From Nemertoderma westbladi (lineage: Eukaryota; Xenacoelomorpha; Nemertodermatida; Nemertodermatidae), in contig JAUCBJ010007432.1 of the NCBI GenBank assembly GCA_032718475.1, forward strand, positions 1-57,727: DNA of 57,727 nucleotides, written 5' to 3'. The position numbers and the translations under genes were made by a program. This document shows, one piece after another, positions 32,987 to 45,332 of this stretch; within the stretch, counting starts at the first letter, position 1; every line of letters begins with the position of its first letter. The notes beneath the pieces were generated by a model, which saw only the letters and a list, made by a program, of their open reading frames with translations, ran no database searches and was not told the DNA's origin.

Positions 32987-33351
32987 GGGACTATTGCTGC
33001 TGTACTGTAGAATTAATTAAACTATCATATGCACTGTGGTAAATAGCCAGCAGGTTACAAATTTGTGTTTATATGGTTGCTAGTTGAGAGGTTTTGTCAG
33101 CTGGTGGCCGGTTTTATTTAAAATACTATTAGTTCAAATCATTTTGAGCAAAAAAAAAAAGTACAAATTTAAGAGTAAAATTACGTAATACATTTAAACA
33201 ACCAGTGGGAAGTGAAGTAATTTGTAGAAACACAAGAAACTACTAATTACATGCAGTTGAACTGTATACAATTAACCACGAATTTATCGAGTTGGACTTA
33301 CACTACAATAACACGATTCTCTGAATTACAAATTATAATCTATCAAAATAC
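32987..33351. other. intron sequence shared with the duplicated copies
   Basis: No gene is seen. The segment recurs inverted at about 51836-52198 and, more diverged, at 54099-54458, so it belongs to the duplicated unit. Confidence 0.7.
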
Positions 33352-33507
33352 CTGGGCAGTGGTGCTCATTGCAGGATTGTGTGGAAGTGGTATCATCACA
33401 GGTAATCCCGCCAAGGTTTTCTATGACAGTCCTGGTAAATTGCTGAACTCCCCCACCACATGATGTGCTGCACTCTGTCTGTGGTGTATATTCGCTGTAC
33501 ACGCAAG
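33352..33507 (-). CDS. TSP1 repeat exon, copy A, phase 1-1
   Basis: A 156-bp exon (52 codons) between a CACTTAG acceptor and a GTATTT donor. It encodes CVYSEYTPQTECSTSCGGGV, then FTRTVIENLGG and a final CNEHHCPG. The six cysteines are all in place and the C-S-T-S-C-G-G-G motif is textbook TSP1. Tryptophans are replaced by tyrosines. Near-identical copies lie at 51680-51835 and 53943-54098 on the other strand. Confidence 0.92.
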
Positions 33508-33706
33508 CTAAGTGATTAAATAATTACATCATCACGATCATCACGGACTCAAACTTAAGAAATACATGTCACAAAAGTAAACTACTAAGTAAGCTACTTA
33601 TCACAAAGTGATATAAACACTTAATGTATTCTAGAAAATGGCCCTAATTCTAGACTACATTATAATAAACTAACTTAGGCCTACTAAAAAAGTCTACAAT
33701 ACTTAC

Positions 33707-34002
33707 GTATTTCGCATGCCAGATCGCTAACAGTCTCACTATGTATGAGCTGACCCGGACCAGCTGTCCCTCCCAACAACAGCCTCTTTATGGGCAGCAA
33801 ACTCTTATCTTCCACGACAACAATCTCCGTACACACATCCGGACTCTCATGGCAGACAGCTTGTCCATTCTTGTAGGAGAAGAAGTCATGCGATTGGCCC
33901 AGATTGTCTTCCCAACAGACATCATTGCTGGATACTTCTTTGCTAAGCAAAGTGATGGTCTGTGTACAGCTGTCAGCTGCATCCACCAAGTCCTGCATCA
34001 TT
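33707..34002 (-). CDS. exon Y, copy A, phase 2-1
   Basis: A 296-bp exon entering in phase 2 after a CTTATAG acceptor and leaving in phase 1 at GTAAGT. It encodes MMQDLVDAADSCTQTITLLS, then DVCWEDNLGQSHDFFSYKNG, KNGQAVCHESPDVCTEIVVV and a final SDLACEI, with five cysteines. I do not recognise the domain. Its phases fit exon X before it and the TSP1 exon after it (199-bp intron), so the three form one reading unit of an extracellular protein. Confidence 0.8.
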
Positions 34003-34482
34003 CTATAAGCACATTTTTTGTAATAAATCAGTCATTATTTTATCAATTAAATATCATTATAATAATTAATTATAACAAATAGTAACCATAAATACTATTA
34101 TATTATTAACTTATAGTTATTATAACCAATAAATTTTCATCACTGTTTAAAAGATACATGAGCCATCATGCAGTACACGACCATTATTGAACATGAGCCT
34201 ACCAACCAGTCAGGAAATCATCAGCTGGTGATTCCATCATTTCCCTGGAAGTTGATTGGCTATTACTTTCAGTGCGAAGTTTAATTTTATACAATGCAGA
34301 GCAGATTTTCTACCATCTGCGGTATTGGTGACAGCAACCTGCTCAATGACTAACTTCCATTGAGGTCGAGTTCTATCAATTCAATCTGACGATTATGATG
34401 CTGTCTTGCTGCTGCTATATAGTAGTTACACGTTTCCAGAACCTATAAACCTGTGGGGTTCAGCAAGTAGCTTCATACTTAC

Positions 34483-34609
34483 TGGTCATTATGCGGATAT
34501 GTTACATCTATGGCATATTGGCAGGGAGCAATGTTTCCCTGCACTTCTTCGCTGGTGAATGTGGCAGTAATTGTAGTTAGCTCACCAATGGAGTGGTAGA
34601 CTAACTCAA
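34483..34609 (-). CDS. exon X, copy A, phase 1-2
   Basis: A 127-bp exon with a TTGCAG acceptor and a GTAAGT donor, phase 1 to 2. It encodes ELVYHSIGELTTITATFTSE and CQYAIDVTYPHND. It is 39 to 42 bases shorter than the copies at 50583 and 57461, lacking the FGATITDEEVV segment, but the frame is kept. The domain is unknown. It is the most 5' exon of the minus-strand gene that I can support. Confidence 0.75.
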
Positions 34610-37600
34610 CTGCAATAAAACCATTAATAATTAAAATCAAAAGAATACATTATTAACAATTAATTTCGATAGATAATATTGATAATAAGTCAGAATTGGA
34701 ATAATGAATAGAATTTGGACACTCAAGGACATAGATATGTAATATTAGACATTCTGCACTTGCGTATTGAATTTTGAACTAGAAGGCATTTTCAACACGC
34801 GATTCGCTTGTGCTAAAAAAACAGCCAAATAGGCAAAAATCAAGGATAATTGAATTTCGGTCAATTAAAATTAGTGTCAAAAAGTGTTTATTGGATAATT
34901 TTTTTAATTGAAAAATATTACTTTACTTAGTTCTTACAAATAATTAAATACTGCAAATATTTGAATGATAATGATATTATTAACAAAGAATAGATAGAAT
35001 ATTAATATTAGAATATTAAAAGTAGTATTGATAACTAGTATATATAACAATCATAATATTAAATTATTATTAATACTTTAATGATATTAGCTGATTTTGT
35101 AAATTTAATTCGCTCACCAATTATAATACAGGCACAAAGCAATCGTTGTCCTTTTATCCCCATGACAACGATTAAACAGCTTTGTCCTGAGTGTTATCCA
35201 GCGGTATTGATTAACAATCGTTGAATTTGATAGTTGTTAACAAACTTTTAGTAAAAAAATTAATTTTTTAAAGCCTACATGTACAACATACAACCTATAG
35301 TTTATACCTTCAAAAATTAATTATTTATGTTTCTTTTATACAATCAATGATGATTATACAAAATCTGCAGATAATTTAATGACAGTGGAGGGATGATACG
35401 TAGTGGTTTTCGAAGTAGTTATCATTCGTTGATAAAATATTGATTGTAATTAAGTAGTTCCCCATTACCCAGATATGGAGAACTTTAAAATTTATACCTA
35501 TCTAAGGGAAAATCAACTAAAATAACAGCTTATCCCAAAAATTAACCTGTAACCTCTCTAACTGACTTTCGTTTAATATTTTGTTTATGATAATGTGCCT
35601 CTGTAACCTGCTCCTTTTCATTATTAGATAATTTAACATTGACACGAGATATTTACTCGCTGAGATTTGATTTTCGTAGAGTTTCCCTCCACATGTTTCC
35701 CATCGCTATGGTAGTGGATGCAACAAATGTTATATAATAATTAATTAGTTATAACTTTTAGAATTTTGTTCTTGTAAGTAATATGTACCAACATCATATA
35801 CCAAGCTCTATGACCGATCCCTATGATGCGATGGGATCTTCACTTCAGTTACATTAAATGCTTATTGATCGTAGCACATGTTACATAAATCTGCTTGTGT
35901 ACAAATCATGTGTTGTTGGGTGAGAGGTGCGTAATTAGTAAAGGAAGGAAGGGGGATTAACATAACATGGTTGGAATGGAGAAATATCAAATTACAGCAA
36001 TGTTAACACGAGAAGGTCTTATATTGATTTTGCAAACATGTGCAAACACACAGTTATTGTTATAGCAGAATTCAACCACAATTATTGAAAAATTGTCGGC
36101 TTTTTCAAATAGAGGACTAAAATGTGTTAACTAACTATACCTTAACTGGATAACATATTTTCCTTCATTGCCTTCAAACATAAAGAGCGAGTTTGTCATT
36201 TCATGAAGGTATATGAAGGCATATGGGAGACAGGTGGGGGCGGGGGAATGGACGCAAAACCCGCCTTGGCGAATTCATTTCCCGCCTCAATGTTAAATTC
36301 TCAATTTAGGGAAAGGAGCAGGTTAACCAAAACAATAAACTAAACACAATAGCCTGGAGAGGGATGAATTTTTATTGCGTCCAGATTTCCCCCCAATCTG
36401 AAATATGGGGCCGTTAGGGTTGAGAATGGGACATATGGCCGATTCATATGGGACATATGGTCGATTCATATGGGACATATGGTCGATTCAATTATTAACA
36501 AATTCATTTCTTTATTATTTTAAACTCGAAAATAATTAATCCTTTTCTTATTATATTTCGCACACTGTATAACATTATTATCAGTGAAGGTCTCACTAAC
36601 TACTTGGATGATAACCACAGTCGTGTTTATTACGAGTTTATTTGACTCAGTCCGTCATTTCGGGTATATTTGGACTCACCGCCGTTGTTCTCGGGTTTAC
36701 TTTTACTCCATGTTTATGTTCAACCGAGCATTTTTTCGCCTTGAATGCCATACCGTAAGATATACCGTACACATCAATGATAATGATTAAGTTTATTCGG
36801 AATCGTTCATCTGTTCAGATGAGTAGGCTAGTACAAAGCAGTGCAATCTGCTGAATTACTGGCTGAATTGTTATCAATTCTGCAATTTAAAAATCCCGCT
36901 CAGATTTACATAGCAAACGGATATATGTAGTTAATTATCACGTTTAAATTTGAATTTTGGTTGAAAAAATATAGCGAACCACTGTTTTCTGCCGTATTCT
37001 GCGTAACTCTGGGAGTTTTCGTCCTTAAAACTAGGTGGTTCTATCTGGTGGGAAGTGTTTCTAGCTGTTTCCAGGTGTTTTCGCGTTTTAATAGGTACCC
37101 TGGGAAAAGAGGTTTGAAGAAGAGGTGAAAACCCACTGGATTGTCACTTCGTTTTATAATAAAATTTTCAGTACCGGTATATGATAGTAAGCACTACTGA
37201 GTGCAGCAGATACGAAGCGCATCTCTCTCCACTGGGTGCCAACTGAACCTCACTACTGGTGGTATTTGAGTTATTTGTGTTTTACTGGCACTGATTAACA
37301 GGTGTGAATCAATGCATATACCAGTAATGGTGGTCGATAAATTTATATTACTTTGTATTTTGTGTGCCAGCAAGAATTTCTTAATTCATTGGCTGCCAAT
37401 ATTCTCGCCAATATTTTACAATTGGCCTCCAGTCTTTCTCTAATAATGGGGGCGGGCGATTAGTAGACCCAATTAGTAGACCACTATTGAACACAGTTGC
37501 TCAAATGCAATGGAGTTAATAATTTAAACTCTAAGCAGATTAATTGATGCAATAATAACACAGAAACAAAATGGCATTTTACAGAATTTGATAAGACTCT

Positions 37601-38308
37601 AAAAATTGCAGAGATATCGGTTTTTTCAGTTTATAAAATATTCGAAATATCGCTGTGATGTATGTGTAATTTAATATAATTTGATATACAGTAGTAAATA
37701 ATATTTGGTATAGTGAGTGAGTCAGTTGGTCAGTCAGTTTGTGACTTAGATAGTAAGTGAATTGTTCAGTCAGGAGTCAGTCTCAGTAGAAGGTCATTCA
37801 GTAAGATGAGTAGTGGGTTTGTCAGTCAGTGGAACAGACACTCAATGAATTTGTCCGTGATTTCGTCTGCCAGTGAGTGTGTATAATGTTTCAAGTGAAG
37901 TAAAACAAGTTTTATTTTGGCTGTTCGCAAAGCATTATTCACAAAGTCTGATGATTTATCGCCAGTGCATTCCACGCAGAATTATACTCCCTAGAGGACT
38001 TTCTCTATACTCAACAGAGGAATTTTGTACTGGTTTAGCTACCACTTAACCCTAAGGTTTGACTTTTGAGTTTAGGTGTAGCACCCCTGGTTTTAAAGTA
38101 ATTTTGGTGTCATGAAAAATACCGTAAAATCTGTGACTGCCAGCTCTTACATAATGGTCCGCATAGCAAAAAAAAAATATTTTTAAAAATACTTTATCGA
38201 GCTCCTTTTTTTAACACCTAAAAATGTGTAGAATATTTTGTTAATAATAATAGTAATATAATAATGGTCTTTTATTCCTTAACTTGTGGATTTATCGAAA
38301 TAAATTGC
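34610..38308. other. AT-rich stretch without a recognised gene
   Basis: No exon, ORF or known element can be supported over 3.7 kb. Small features only: a 22-bp tandem repeat at 36428-36489, a G-rich patch at 36228-36250, and degenerate GTCAGT-type repeats at about 37710-37830. Any 5' exons of the minus-strand gene or a promoter may lie here, but I see no firm signal. Confidence 0.5.
36428..36489. repeat. 22-bp tandem repeat
   Basis: GGGACATATGG(C/T)CGATTCATAT begins at 36428, 36450 and 36472, giving nearly three copies. CATATG gives each unit a small palindrome. Confidence 0.85.
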
Positions 38309-38967
38309 ACAAGGCAGCCTTGGCAGCGGAGTGCTAGACTGATGGTTGGAATCACAAGGCAGCCTTGGCAGCGGAGTGCTAGACTGATGGTTGGAATCAC
38401 AAGGCAGCCTTGGCAGCGGAGTGCTAGACTGATGGTTGGAATCACAAGGCAGCCTTGGCAGCGGAGTGCTAGACTGATGGTTGGAATCACAAGGCAGCCT
38501 TGGCAGCGGAGTGCTAGACTGATGGTTGGAATCACAAGGCAGCCTTGGCAGCGGAGTGCTAGACTGATGGTTGGAATCACAATGCAGCCTTGGCAGCGGA
38601 GTGCTAGACTGATGGTTGGAATCACAAGGCAGCCTTGGCAGCGGAGTGCTAGACTGATGGTTGGAATCACAAGGCAGCCTGGGCAGCGGAGTGCTAGACT
38701 GATGGTTGGAAACACAAGGCAGCCTTGGCAGCGGAGTGCTAGACTGATGGTTGGAATCACAAGGCAGCCTTGGCAGCGGAGTGCTAGACTGATGGTTGGA
38801 ATCACAAGGCAGCCTTGGCAGCGGAGTGCTAGATTGATGGTTGGAATCACAAGGCAGCCTTGGCAGCGGAGTGCTAGACTGATGGTTGGAATCACAAGGG
38901 AGCCTTGGCAGCGGAGTGCTAGACTGATGGTTGGAATCACAAGGCAGCCTTGGCAGCGGAGTGCTAG
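38309..38967. repeat. 45-bp satellite array, about 14.6 copies
   Basis: The unit starts ACAAGGCAGCCTTGGCAGCG and continues GAGTGCTAGACTGATGGTTG to GAATC. Fourteen full copies and one partial are nearly identical; I see single-base variants in only about five of them. As 45 is a multiple of three, long repetitive ORFs exist on both strands; these are a by-product of the period, with no start context or homology to support a protein. Confidence 0.93.
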
Positions 38968-39177
38968 TATTACAGTAGAACACAAAGTTGAATAACAATA
39001 CATAAATACCGGTATAATTAAATATAATTAAATTAAATATACAACAATACACCATGTTCTGGAATATAGTGTCGTTATTCAGGTACCTGGAAACAAATGT
39101 TTCTACAAATCTTAGTGAGATTGCATGAAGTTTAAAATAGTGATAGTTCCACCTCCCTCCTCCTAACAACAAAGCCA

Positions 39178-41154
39178 TTGGTGAATCTGAGGCAAGTCAC
39201 AAGACTAGCCTCAGTAAACACCCTAACACTCGGGTCCCCAATGCGACAAGGTGAGCTGACTGCCTTGGCAGATAAGCTTTCTCTTAGCGCAGTGGGTGTT
39301 CAAGAGCACCGAATGCAGACTGGACAGACTGATGAGGTTCTGATTAAGGACATGGGGGGCGGTTGGCGACTCGCCCTCGCGTCAGCAGATGATAGTGGCA
39401 ATGGTGATATTGGTCTATTGATGAATCCAACTGCACATGCAGCATTGGACAAAATAGACCAAATCTCTAACCGCATCATCCGTTGCCACTTCTCATGTTC
39501 TGGAAGACTGGCTAAAAAGTTTCCTAACGTGGTTCTGATTGTGTGCTACTTTCCAACTAGTGTTGCCCATGTAGAGGAGGTGGAAAAATTATACCACAAT
39601 CTACAAGCAGCTACTGATGGAGTGGATAAGCATGCATTCTTAACATTCCTGGGAGACATTAATGCAAGTCTTCATCAATCACCTACATCGCCCTGGGTCT
39701 ATAGCAATAGTGTGTCAACCGAAATTCCGTCCATCTTCAGGATTTTACCTCTGGAAATGGATTGTTTTCGGCTGGAACCCAGTTCAAGAAGCGAACTGGA
39801 AAGCTGTGGACTCATAGTGGACCCAGTGGTCACAAGTCCCAGATAAAACATATTCTGTTTCGTAGGAAGTACAGGAGCTCTATACAAGACTGTAATGCAT
39901 TTACATTCGGCCCTTCTCCAGTGATCACCGCCTTATTGTGGCCAAGGTAAGACTTAGTCTGCGTGCTAGCAGAACAACGAAATCTGCCTTGTCGCGGCAT
40001 GACTGGTCCTCTCTGTTGCAACAGCCAAGTGTGAGATCCAGCTTCACACTACAGTTGAGCAACAGGTATGAAGTTCTTGCCTCTGAGGCGGCAGATCACT
40101 GTTAGGGCTATACTGCCTTCACAGAAGCAGTTAAGTTAGCAGCTGCAGAAACAGTTCCTGTATACCCTCGAAACAGGAAAAGGGCCCCTTGGACTGACAA
40201 CAAAATCTAGAAGTGCCGAAATGACCTATATAAAGCGCAGAAAGAGTCCCGACTCAAACAGACTACCACGGCCAAGAATGCAGTTAAGGCTGCATCTAGG
40301 TCCCTGAACAGGCAGTACTCTGTTAATCTACAGGAGCTAATAAACCAACAGGTTGATGCCATCAATGATGCCGACGACAGCAGGCAATCATCCCAGGCAT
40401 GGAAATCGATCAACTTGCTTACTGGGCGGAAAAGCCAACCAACCACCAAGGTTAAGGCTGAATCACCAGCCGATCGCCTCAATGGTTGGAAAGCTCATCT
40501 ATCCCATCATAGTAGACATGTACCGAACAACAAGAGTCCCACAAGAAATGAAAACAAATAAGTTGGTGCCAGTTCCCAAGAAGGGCAACCTAACACTCTA
40601 TGGTTCTTTTCGGGGAATCTCATTGATCTCGATTGCTGCAAAGCTATACAATAGAATTCTATTAAATCGCATCAGGGATCCCATTGAGAGACAGCTCCGT
40701 GGAAATCAGAATGGGTTCCGTAAGGTCATGGGACCATGGAACCCATTTTGGCACTTAGAAGGATAATTGAAGAGTTATCAAAAAAGAAAGACAGGCATCT
40801 GGCTGTTATCTTTGTTGACTTATTCAAGGTCTTTAATTCAGTCTCCCGCTCACGTATGTTCAGCATACTTTCATTATATGGGATTCCTGATGAAATTATT
40901 GCAGCAATCAGATCAGTATACGATGGTTCGACAACATTTGTTTTCTACTGTTGATGGTGACTCAGAACCATTTGAAGTGTTATGGGGCGTCCTCCAGGGA
41001 GACACACTCCATTCTTGTTCATAATTGTGGTTGACTATGTTCTACGCATGTCCATAGATCATCATAATGATGATGGGGTGATGATAACTCCACCTACTGG
41101 CTCCAGAAGTCGAGGAAATCCTGCCAAGTACCTAACTGATCTAGACTTTGCTGA
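39178..41154 (+). pseudogene. LINE 5' part: endonuclease and start of RT, truncated at the 3' side
   Basis: The plus strand opens with an AP-endonuclease-like domain (SLSAVGVQEHRMQTGQTDEV, NVVLIVCYFPTSV, FLTFLGDINASLHQ). After a frameshifted linker come RT fingers (LVPVPKKGNLTLYGSFRGIS, NRILLNRIRDPIERQLRGNQ), palm AVIFVDLFKVFNSVSRSRMF and GVLQGDT. The copy stops at 41154 inside the catalytic segment DLDFA, just before the expected aspartates. Its last 220 bases overlap the start of the copy at 45333. It has many stops. Same family as 45333-46381 and 55339-56397. Confidence 0.8.
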
Positions 41155-43589
41155 GCGAGCAACTTTCCCCTCTTATGATTTATTTGCGGTTTGGTTAATT
41201 TCTTAAATACAGATTTTGTGTTAGAATTGCTCAATTTTAATTTGTATCTCATGACTGAGCATCGTGCTGCGCGAAGGCCCCACGAACGTGTAATCTACTG
41301 TATATATCTTATGCGATGTTACATATCACGACGGCACCGACGATGCACATCTCATCTTTAGGCTTCCAAAGTAAACCGGCATAGCACATTATTTTTAGCA
41401 CAAGTCAAAATGCTGCACTGTATGTGTTCGGCGTAATTAACGGGCTACACCATTTTCGGATCAATTTATCACTCTCAGCGTTTAAAAATTGTTTATGCTA
41501 TTCTACATGACAGGTCAGAAAAATTTTATTTTTCGATATTTAATATTAGTTAATACTAGTTAACAATAAAAAAACTTGGTTGCGCTAAAAACCCTACGAC
41601 TTTTACAGTTTTGAATCTAATCACATGAAAGTTTTTTTATATGATAGATCAAAGATGGGGCAACACCGCTAGGTGGCGCTGCAAATTTGTGCTAATTTAT
41701 TAGGTTTGTTATAAATAGTTTTTGAATTTTATTTACAATAAATTTCAAAAACTTGTCGATACTTTTATGCAGGGTGGCTATGTAGACACCCGCAGAAATT
41801 TTCAAACTAATTGCTCAAAAATTGTAGAAGTAGTAGGGTTTTGAAGTTGACAATTTCATAAAAAAATATTTGGAGATAATCGACCTTTAATTATATATAG
41901 TAATAGTAATTTCAATAGGTCTCCCTAAATGGAAATTGTTATAACTTGAAAACTAAGAGAGCTATTAAATAGCGGTTTTCAGATTTGGAAACACCATTTT
42001 AATCGTGCATTATAGATCATAAAAATAATTTGGATATATTTTGGTCCAAAATGGTGTTTAATGTTAAATAGTTTATGGTAAGAGGAAGATAAACTTACAG
42101 ATACCCATCACCGACATAATTTAAGGCAATCTTTAAATAGAACCAGAACTGAAAGTAAATTAATATGTTGTATGTAATACCGGTAATAGGATAGGCCTAA
42201 TAAAATATAGTAAGAAGTTAAAGAAGAGTATAAAAAAAAACCTGCTACGACACCAACGAAATACATGTACTCAATCCAGCGTAGGACTGTTAAAAACCGG
42301 CGATGCACAAACAACAAACTAATATAGGTTAAAACAAAGTAGTGTAGAATCGGTAGAACTATTGAAATTTGAATAAGATATGTATGGATTATTAAAAACC
42401 GACTGAATTAAAATTAAAATAAATTATGTATGAATTACTAAAAACTGACGGGGTAGGTTAGTGTGGCGCAAACAACGGAGGTACCATAATTTTAAAAAAG
42501 TATTTAAAAATATTGACAATAAATTTGTAAATAAGTACTGTTCTACAGGCTTAAAAACATGTCAATAAACAAATAGTCTACATTGATACCAAATTTAATT
42601 AAAGATTTCTTACGTGCAGATCCGAATGGTCAATAAAAATTAATTAATAAATTATGTATTCCTATATTATTGATGCAATTAAAAATGATTTAATTAAAAT
42701 ATTGTAATTAAAATGTAGTATTCCTACTGTACCATCGGTTTTCATGCGTATATTTGGGCATGAAAGGGTTAAATAAATAAATAAATTTTATAGACTAGAA
42801 ATTAAATATAAACCAATCAATTATGTTATTGAATTCATTAAATTTAGAGTTACAATTATCACGCATTGAAAAATATTTCTAGGTCCACCACGACGGATAA
42901 AATTTCAGATTGTGTGATAAAAATATAATAAAATCAAAAACTGTTTTGGCCGGATTCTGGATAATATTTAATAGCGATTTTTCAATACCAGAAAACGAGA
43001 TAGCGAGACCACTTTTAGTTCTCGAGTTATAGCTGTGCCTGTCAGTCGGATTGTACGATTGTAGGATTATATAGGATTTTTCCTGCTTAGTGTTCTCATT
43101 TCTAATGTCGATTTTAATGTTTCATGCATTCTAGATTGTACAGTATGTCCTTCTGTGTTTGGACATTCAGCGCCTGCTAGTCTATCCGTTTGTCTTTTGA
43201 CCTGTCTCTCTGTTTGTCTTTTAGTGTTTGACTTCTTTCTGTCAGTCAAAAATCATGAATGAAATACTCAACTGAAAATGTTGTTATAGGGATTTTCCTG
43301 GCCTCTGATTCCATTTCTGATGTCTGTTTTAACGTTTAAAGGATTCCAATGGTCTATCCGGCTGTCTGTCTCTATGTTATATTTTGAAAGACAGACCGAC
43401 AGGTATACAGACTAACACAAAGCCATTGTTTTGTTTTATGTAAGAAATAAAAAAACCTTTGACATCCAGAGGGACCCCATTGTATGTCCCAACCAATACC
43501 TCAGCAATGGCTAAATATTGAATTGAAAGCTACTGTAGTGTGTATACTGTGACTGAAGTAGCTAAATGACTTTGTTCAGAGTATTTCTT
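41155..43589. other. AT-rich stretch without a recognised gene
   Basis: No coding region can be supported. Around 43060-43440 there are two diverged copies of a block with TTCCTG, TTCTGATGTC and TTTTAA(C/T)GTTT motifs about 230 bases apart, with CTGTCT-rich sequence after each. The rest shows no pattern that I can name. Confidence 0.5.
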
Positions 43590-44905
43590 ATATCAATAGA
43601 AGTGAAAAAAATATTAAATTTAAAATATTTGGCCGGGTCTTCAAATTTTACAGAGATTTTCTTATTTTTTAAAAATTTTGAAAAATACTGGTTGTGCCAA
43701 ACTTTTTTTAAAAATACTAAAGGTAGTTTATGAATTTAAAACACGGATGATATCAAGAGAAGTTAAAAAAATGCAAATTTAAAATATTTGGTCGGGGTCT
43801 TCAAATTTTACAGAGATTTTCTTATTTTTTAAAAATTTTGAAAAATACTGGTTGTGCCAAACTTTTTTTAAAAATACTAAAGGTAGTTTATGAATTTAAA
43901 ACACGGATGATATCAAGAGAAGTTAAAAAAATGCAAATTTAAAATATTTGGCCGGGTCTTCAAATTTTACAGAGATTTTCTTATTTTTTAAAAATTTTGA
44001 AAAATACTGGTTGTGCCAAACTTTTTTTAAAAATACTAAAGGTAGTTTATGAATTTAAAACACGGATGATATCAAGAGAAGTTAAAAAAATGCAAATTTA
44101 AAATATTTGGTCGGGGTCTTCAAATTTTACAGAGATTTTCTTATTTTTTAAAAATTTTGAAAAATACTGGTTGTGCCAAACTTTTTTTAAAAATACTAAA
44201 GGTAGTTTATGAATTTAAAACACGGATGATATCAAGAGAAGTTAAAAAAATGCAAATTTAAAATATTTGGCCGGGTCTTCAAATTTTACAGAGATTTTCT
44301 TATTTTTTAAAAATTTTGAAAAATACTGGTTGTGCCAAACTTTTTTTAAAAATACTAAAGGTAGTTTATGAATTTAAAACACGGATGATATCAAGAGAAG
44401 TTAAAAAAATGCAAATTTAAAATATTTGGTCGGGGTCTTCAAATTTTACAGAGATTTTCTTATTTTTTAAAAATTTTGAAAAATACTGGTTGTGCCAAAC
44501 TTTTTTTAAAAATACTAAAGGTAGTTTATGAATTTAAAACACGGATGATATCAAGAGAAGTTAAAAAAATGCAAATTTAAAATATTTGGCCGGGTCTTCA
44601 AATTTTACAGAGATTTTCTTATTTTTTAAAAATTTTGAAAAATACTGGTTGTGCCAAACTTTTTTTAAAAATACTAAAGGTAGTTTATGAATTTAAAACA
44701 CGGATGATATCAAGAGAAGTTAAAAAAATGCAAATTTAAAATATTTGGTCGGGGTCTTCAAATTTTACAGAGATTTTCTTATTTTTTAAAAATTTTGAAA
44801 AATACTGGTTGTGCCAAACTTTTTTTAAAAATACTAAAGGTAGTTTATGAATTTAAAACACGGGTTATATCAATAAAAGTTAAAAAAAAATGTAAATTAA
44901 ACGTC
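43590..44905. repeat. dimeric satellite, alternating 159/160-bp units
   Basis: The marker GGCCGGGTCTTC or GGTCGGGGTCTTC begins at 43631, 43790, 43950, 44109, 44269, 44428, 44588 and 44747. Steps alternate 159 and 160, and the two marker forms alternate without exception, so the real unit is a dimer of 319 bp in four copies. Apart from the marker the units look identical except at the two ends of the array. It is very AT-rich. Short ORFs inside it are not credible genes. Confidence 0.93.
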
Positions 44906-45174
44906 GGAGTCTTCGATTTATTTTTAAGATTTATATTTAAAAAAATTTATATATCCATAAAGATTTTCAGTTTAAGCAATGTTTATGTCAACAGAAGTGA
45001 TAAATCGCCATTAATCACAAAAAACCTTTAACCAAATTACCAATGAAACAAATTATCATGGTTATGGGGAATATAGAATCCTTATAATGTCTGTGGATTG
45101 GATTGGATATGTTTTATGTAATTAATAAATAATTTATTTAGGTGGGAAATTTGAATATTTAAATGTCTGCCTAC

Positions 45175-45273
45175 TCGCTGTACTGTTGAAGGTGTAGGGA
45201 GATAGCTGACCAACTTTACTGCAGTAAATTTCACCACTGTACCAGAGAAAACGACTCTGAATAGCGTTATCAT
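45175..45273 (-). CDS. possible small phase 1-1 exon
   Basis: On the minus strand an acceptor (GTTACCTAG) precedes 45273 and a GTAGGC donor follows 45175. The 99 bases start in phase 1 and end in phase 1, and encode DDNAIQSRFLWYSGEIYCSK and GQLSPYTFNSTA. Phase and length suit the TSP1 gene, but there is only one cysteine and no homology I recognise. It could be a 5' exon of the minus-strand gene, part of a decayed copy, or chance. Confidence 0.25.
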
Positions 45274-45332
45274 CTAGGTAACATTGGAAACTGATTTACT
45301 TCTATAATTAGTAAATAATATAGATCGTAGCA

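Noticed and set aside
38264-39178. Long repetitive ORFs on both strands
   Set aside because: They exist only because a 45-bp satellite unit without stops is repeated. No homology or start context supports them.
43590-44905. Regular repeats considered as a CRISPR array
   Set aside because: There are no unique spacers. The whole unit repeats, in an animal genome.
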